NCBI GenBank assembly: GCA_937895645.1 | Contig: CALBKQ010000073.1 | Span: 1-14,521, forward strand | Length of the DNA: 14,521 nucleotides | Reading direction: 5' to 3' | Source: an uncultured Clostridia bacterium | Lineage (GTDB): Bacteria > Bacillota > Clostridia > Oscillospirales > Acutalibacteraceae | Shown here: piece after piece, positions 13,089 to 14,521 of the stretch | How the letters are laid out: every line of letters starts with the position of its first letter | Numbering within the stretch: position 1 is the stretch's first letter | Position numbers and translations under genes: made by a program | Notes under the pieces: generated by a model | Seen by the model: the letters and a program-made list of their open reading frames with translations, nothing else | Databases searched by the model: none | Told to the model about the DNA's origin: nothing

Positions 13089-14177
13089 GTGAAAAAGTAT
13101 AATGTAGGTGTAATTGGCGCAACAGGTATGGTTGGTCAGCGTTTTATGACTCTTCTCGATAATCATCCTTGGTTCAATGTTAAAGTACTCGCCGCTAGTC
13201 CACGTTCAGCTGGTAAGAAATATTCAGATGCTGTGGGTGCAAAATGGTGTATGGATGTAGAAATTCCAGAAGCTATGAAAGATATTGTTGTTATGGATGC
13301 TACTGCTGATATTGAGAAAATCGCATCACAGGTTGATTTTGTATTCTGTGCAGTTGATATGAAAAAGGATGAAATCAGGGCTCTCGAAGAAGAATATGCA
13401 AAGCATGAATGTCCCGTTGTTTCAAATAACAGCGCACACAGAGGTACACCTGACGTTCCCATGGTTGTTCCCGAAATCAATGCTGATCATATAAAAGTAA
13501 TTGAAGGACAGAAAAAGAGACTTGGCACCAAAAGAGGTTTTGTTGCCGTTAAATCAAACTGCTCACTGCAGAGCTATGTTCCTGCAATTTATCCTCTTGA
13601 CAAGAAATACGGTGTTAAGGAAGTTCTTGTGTGCACATATCAGGCAATTTCAGGTGCAGGTAAAACCTTTGACAGCTGGCCCGAAATGGTTGACAACGTA
13701 ATCCCCTTCATTGGTGGCGAAGAAGAAAAGAGCGAACAGGAACCTCTTAAGATCTGGGGTAAAGTAGAGGGTGATGTTATTGTTAATGCTACCTCCCCTG
13801 CCTTTACAGCTCAGTGCATCAGAGTTCCCGTTTCAGACGGACATATGGGCGCTGTATTCATGAGATTTGAAGACGGCAAAAAGCCCTCAAAGGAAGAAAT
13901 TATCAACACATGGAACAGTTTTGCAGGCAGAGCTCAGGAATTAGAGCTTCCCTCAGCACCCAAGCAGTTCCTCCCCTATTATGTTGAGGATAATATGCCT
14001 CAGACAAAGCTTAACCGTAACGATGAAAAAGGTATGGCAGTTTCAATCGGCAGACTTCGTGAAGATACTCAGTACGATTATAAGTTTGTTTGCCTTTCAC
14101 ACAACACTTTAAGAGGTGCTGCAGGCGGTGCAGTTCTTCTTGCAGAATTACTTTGTGCTGAAGGTTATATGGATTAA
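13089..14177 (+). CDS. asd: aspartate-semialdehyde dehydrogenase
   Basis: Asd reduces L-aspartyl-4-phosphate with NADPH to aspartate semialdehyde, the branch point to lysine/diaminopimelate and to homoserine. The GTG at 13089 follows GGAGGT (13075-13080) by 8 nt. The 362-residue product has a Rossmann GATGMVGQ (10-17), SNNSAHR (112-118), the catalytic cysteine C158 in AVKSNCSLQS, and R245 and H252 in IRVPVSDGHMG. Its length and motif spacing resemble the archaeal/fungal-type branch rather than the E. coli enzyme, a form also found in many Clostridia. CCC proline codons, rare in radA, are frequent here (about half), as is more C at third positions, so codon use differs from neighbours. dapA follows 11 nt later. 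Both are under the lysine riboswitch. Confidence 0.96.
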   Translation: MKKYNVGVIGATGMVGQRFMTLLDNHPWFNVKVLAASPRSAGKKYSDAVGAKWCMDVEIPEAMKDIVVMDATADIEKIASQVDFVFCAVDMKKDEIRALEEEYAKHECPVVSNNSAHRGTPDVPMVVPEINADHIKVIEGQKKRLGTKRGFVAVKSNCSLQSYVPAIYPLDKKYGVKEVLVCTYQAISGAGKTFDSWPEMVDNVIPFIGGEEEKSEQEPLKIWGKVEGDVIVNATSPAFTAQCIRVPVSDGHMGAVFMRFEDGKKPSKEEIINTWNSFAGRAQELELPSAPKQFLPYYVEDNMPQTKLNRNDEKGMAVSIGRLREDTQYDYKFVCLSHNTLRGAAGGAVLLAELLCAEGYMD

Positions 14178-14188
14178 GGAGGTTTTCT

Positions 14189-14434
14189 GTGAAGCCAATC
14201 TTTATCGGCAGCGGTGTTGCAATAATTACACCATTTGATAAGGATGGACAAATTGACTTTGACGTTTATTCAAAGCTTTTAGAAAATCAAATTACAAACA
14301 AAACAGACGCTGTTATTGTTTGTGGAACAACAGGTGAATCTGCAACGCTTCCAATTGAAGAACATTTACAGGTAGTAAAAAGATGTATTGAAGTAGCAAA
14401 TAAGCGTATTCCAATCATTGCAGGTGCAGGTTCT
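14189..14434 (+). CDS. dapA: 4-hydroxy-tetrahydrodipicolinate synthase, N-terminal part only
   Basis: DapA condenses aspartate semialdehyde with pyruvate, the first step specific to lysine/diaminopimelate. The GTG at 14189 follows AAGGAGG (14175-14181), which overlaps the asd stop. Residues 1-82 are typical: IFIGSGVAIITPFDKDGQIDFD (4-25), the pyruvate-site motif CGTTGESATL (45-54), then EEHLQVVKRCIEVANKRIPIIAGAGS. DapA should continue with N-N/S-T and reach about 290 residues, with the YNxP and catalytic lysine motifs. Instead the frame runs without a stop into PcrA/UvrD sequence. The pairing with asd and the lysine riboswitch makes the dapA identity firm. The break is probably an assembly artefact. 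Confidence 0.92.
14420..14434. other. junction of dapA and pcrA sequence (likely mis-assembly)
   Basis: This 15-nt stretch contains GCAGGT twice and codes AGAGS, compatible with both gene families. Left of it every residue fits DapA, right of it every residue fits PcrA. Short shared sequence is where assembly graphs are prone to false joins. Confidence 0.75.
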
Positions 14435-14521
14435 GGGAAAACACGTGTACTTACACACCGCATCGCCTATTTGATAGAAGAAAAAGGCATAAATCCATGG
14501 AATATCATGGCGATAACCTTT
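14420..14521 (+). pseudogene. pcrA: PcrA/UvrD helicase fragment joined in frame to dapA
   Basis: From codon 78 of the dapA frame the protein reads AGAGSGKTRVLTHRIAYLIE, then EKGINPWNIMAITF up to the window end. This is the Walker A (motif I) and motif Ia region of superfamily 1 helicases of the PcrA/UvrD type, and nearly matches what I recall of Gram-positive PcrA. PcrA normally has about 25-35 residues before this point, including the Q motif, and these are absent. The shared junction is GCAGGTGCAGGTTCT (14420-14434), which suits both the IAGxGS of DapA and the AGAGSGKT of PcrA. I infer a chimeric join, not a functional gene. Confidence 0.85.

Noticed and set aside
14189..14521. A genuine DapA-helicase fusion enzyme
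   Set aside because: Both parts lack essential segments and the switch lies in a short sequence compatible with both. Mis-assembly explains it better, though only reads can prove it.
1..14521. tRNA or rRNA genes
   Set aside because: No cloverleaf with conserved T-loop or rRNA segment was recognised by eye on either strand in the intergenic regions.

Overview
The window looks like a chromosomal segment of a low-GC, endospore-type Firmicute (class Clostridia, probably near the Oscillospirales/Ruminococcaceae). The evidence is AT-rich third positions, Gram-positive ribosome binding sites, a CwlD-type germination amidase, a SpoIIM-like protein and a lysine riboswitch. The genus cannot be read from the sequence. 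Both ends cut genes. The right end appears to be a chimeric join of two unrelated genes, so this may be the edge of a metagenome contig.

Layout. 1-1706, + strand: the 3' part of rpsB (ribosomal protein S2), a readthrough hairpin, tsf (EF-Ts with a C-terminal insertion) and a strong terminator. 1790-5296, + strand: five tightly packed or overlapping genes, namely a CwlD-like amidase, radA, a DUF6873/GME-like protein, a 62-residue basic protein and a P-loop AdK/FlaR-like kinase. 5374-6502, + strand: an unrecognised 224-residue protein with an NG motif recurring every 19 residues, immediately followed by an ECF-type sigma factor. 6555-7172: an HD-domain hydrolase and a strong terminator. 7221-7881: an AT-rich stretch holding a perfect-consensus promoter with a 20-bp palindrome at its expected start site, dispersed 11-bp repeats and one doubtful 84-codon ORF. 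7882-8859: a XerC/D-type tyrosine recombinase.

8899-12734, - strand: read in transcription order, queA-tgt (the last steps of queuosine tRNA modification), yajC from its own promoter, a TIGR04086-like membrane protein and a SpoIIM-like membrane protein. The set ends at a bidirectional terminator shared with the convergent recombinase. Xer next to SpoIIM recalls the Bacillus spoIIM-xerD neighbourhood.

12774-14521, + strand: divergent from queA, a lysine riboswitch (P1-P5 and an L2-L3 kissing interaction can be traced) followed by a terminator controls asd and dapA, two early lysine/diaminopimelate genes. After about 82 codons the dapA frame changes, without a stop, into the Walker A region of a PcrA/UvrD helicase. 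The switch lies inside a 15-nt stretch that suits both families, and a mis-assembly is more likely than a real fusion.

Most interesting for follow-up: the 19-residue repeat protein with its ECF sigma factor, the promoter/palindrome module at 7241-7362, the EF-Ts insertion, the terminator hairpin that holds the TIGR04086 ribosome binding site, and the dapA/pcrA junction as a quality-control flag.
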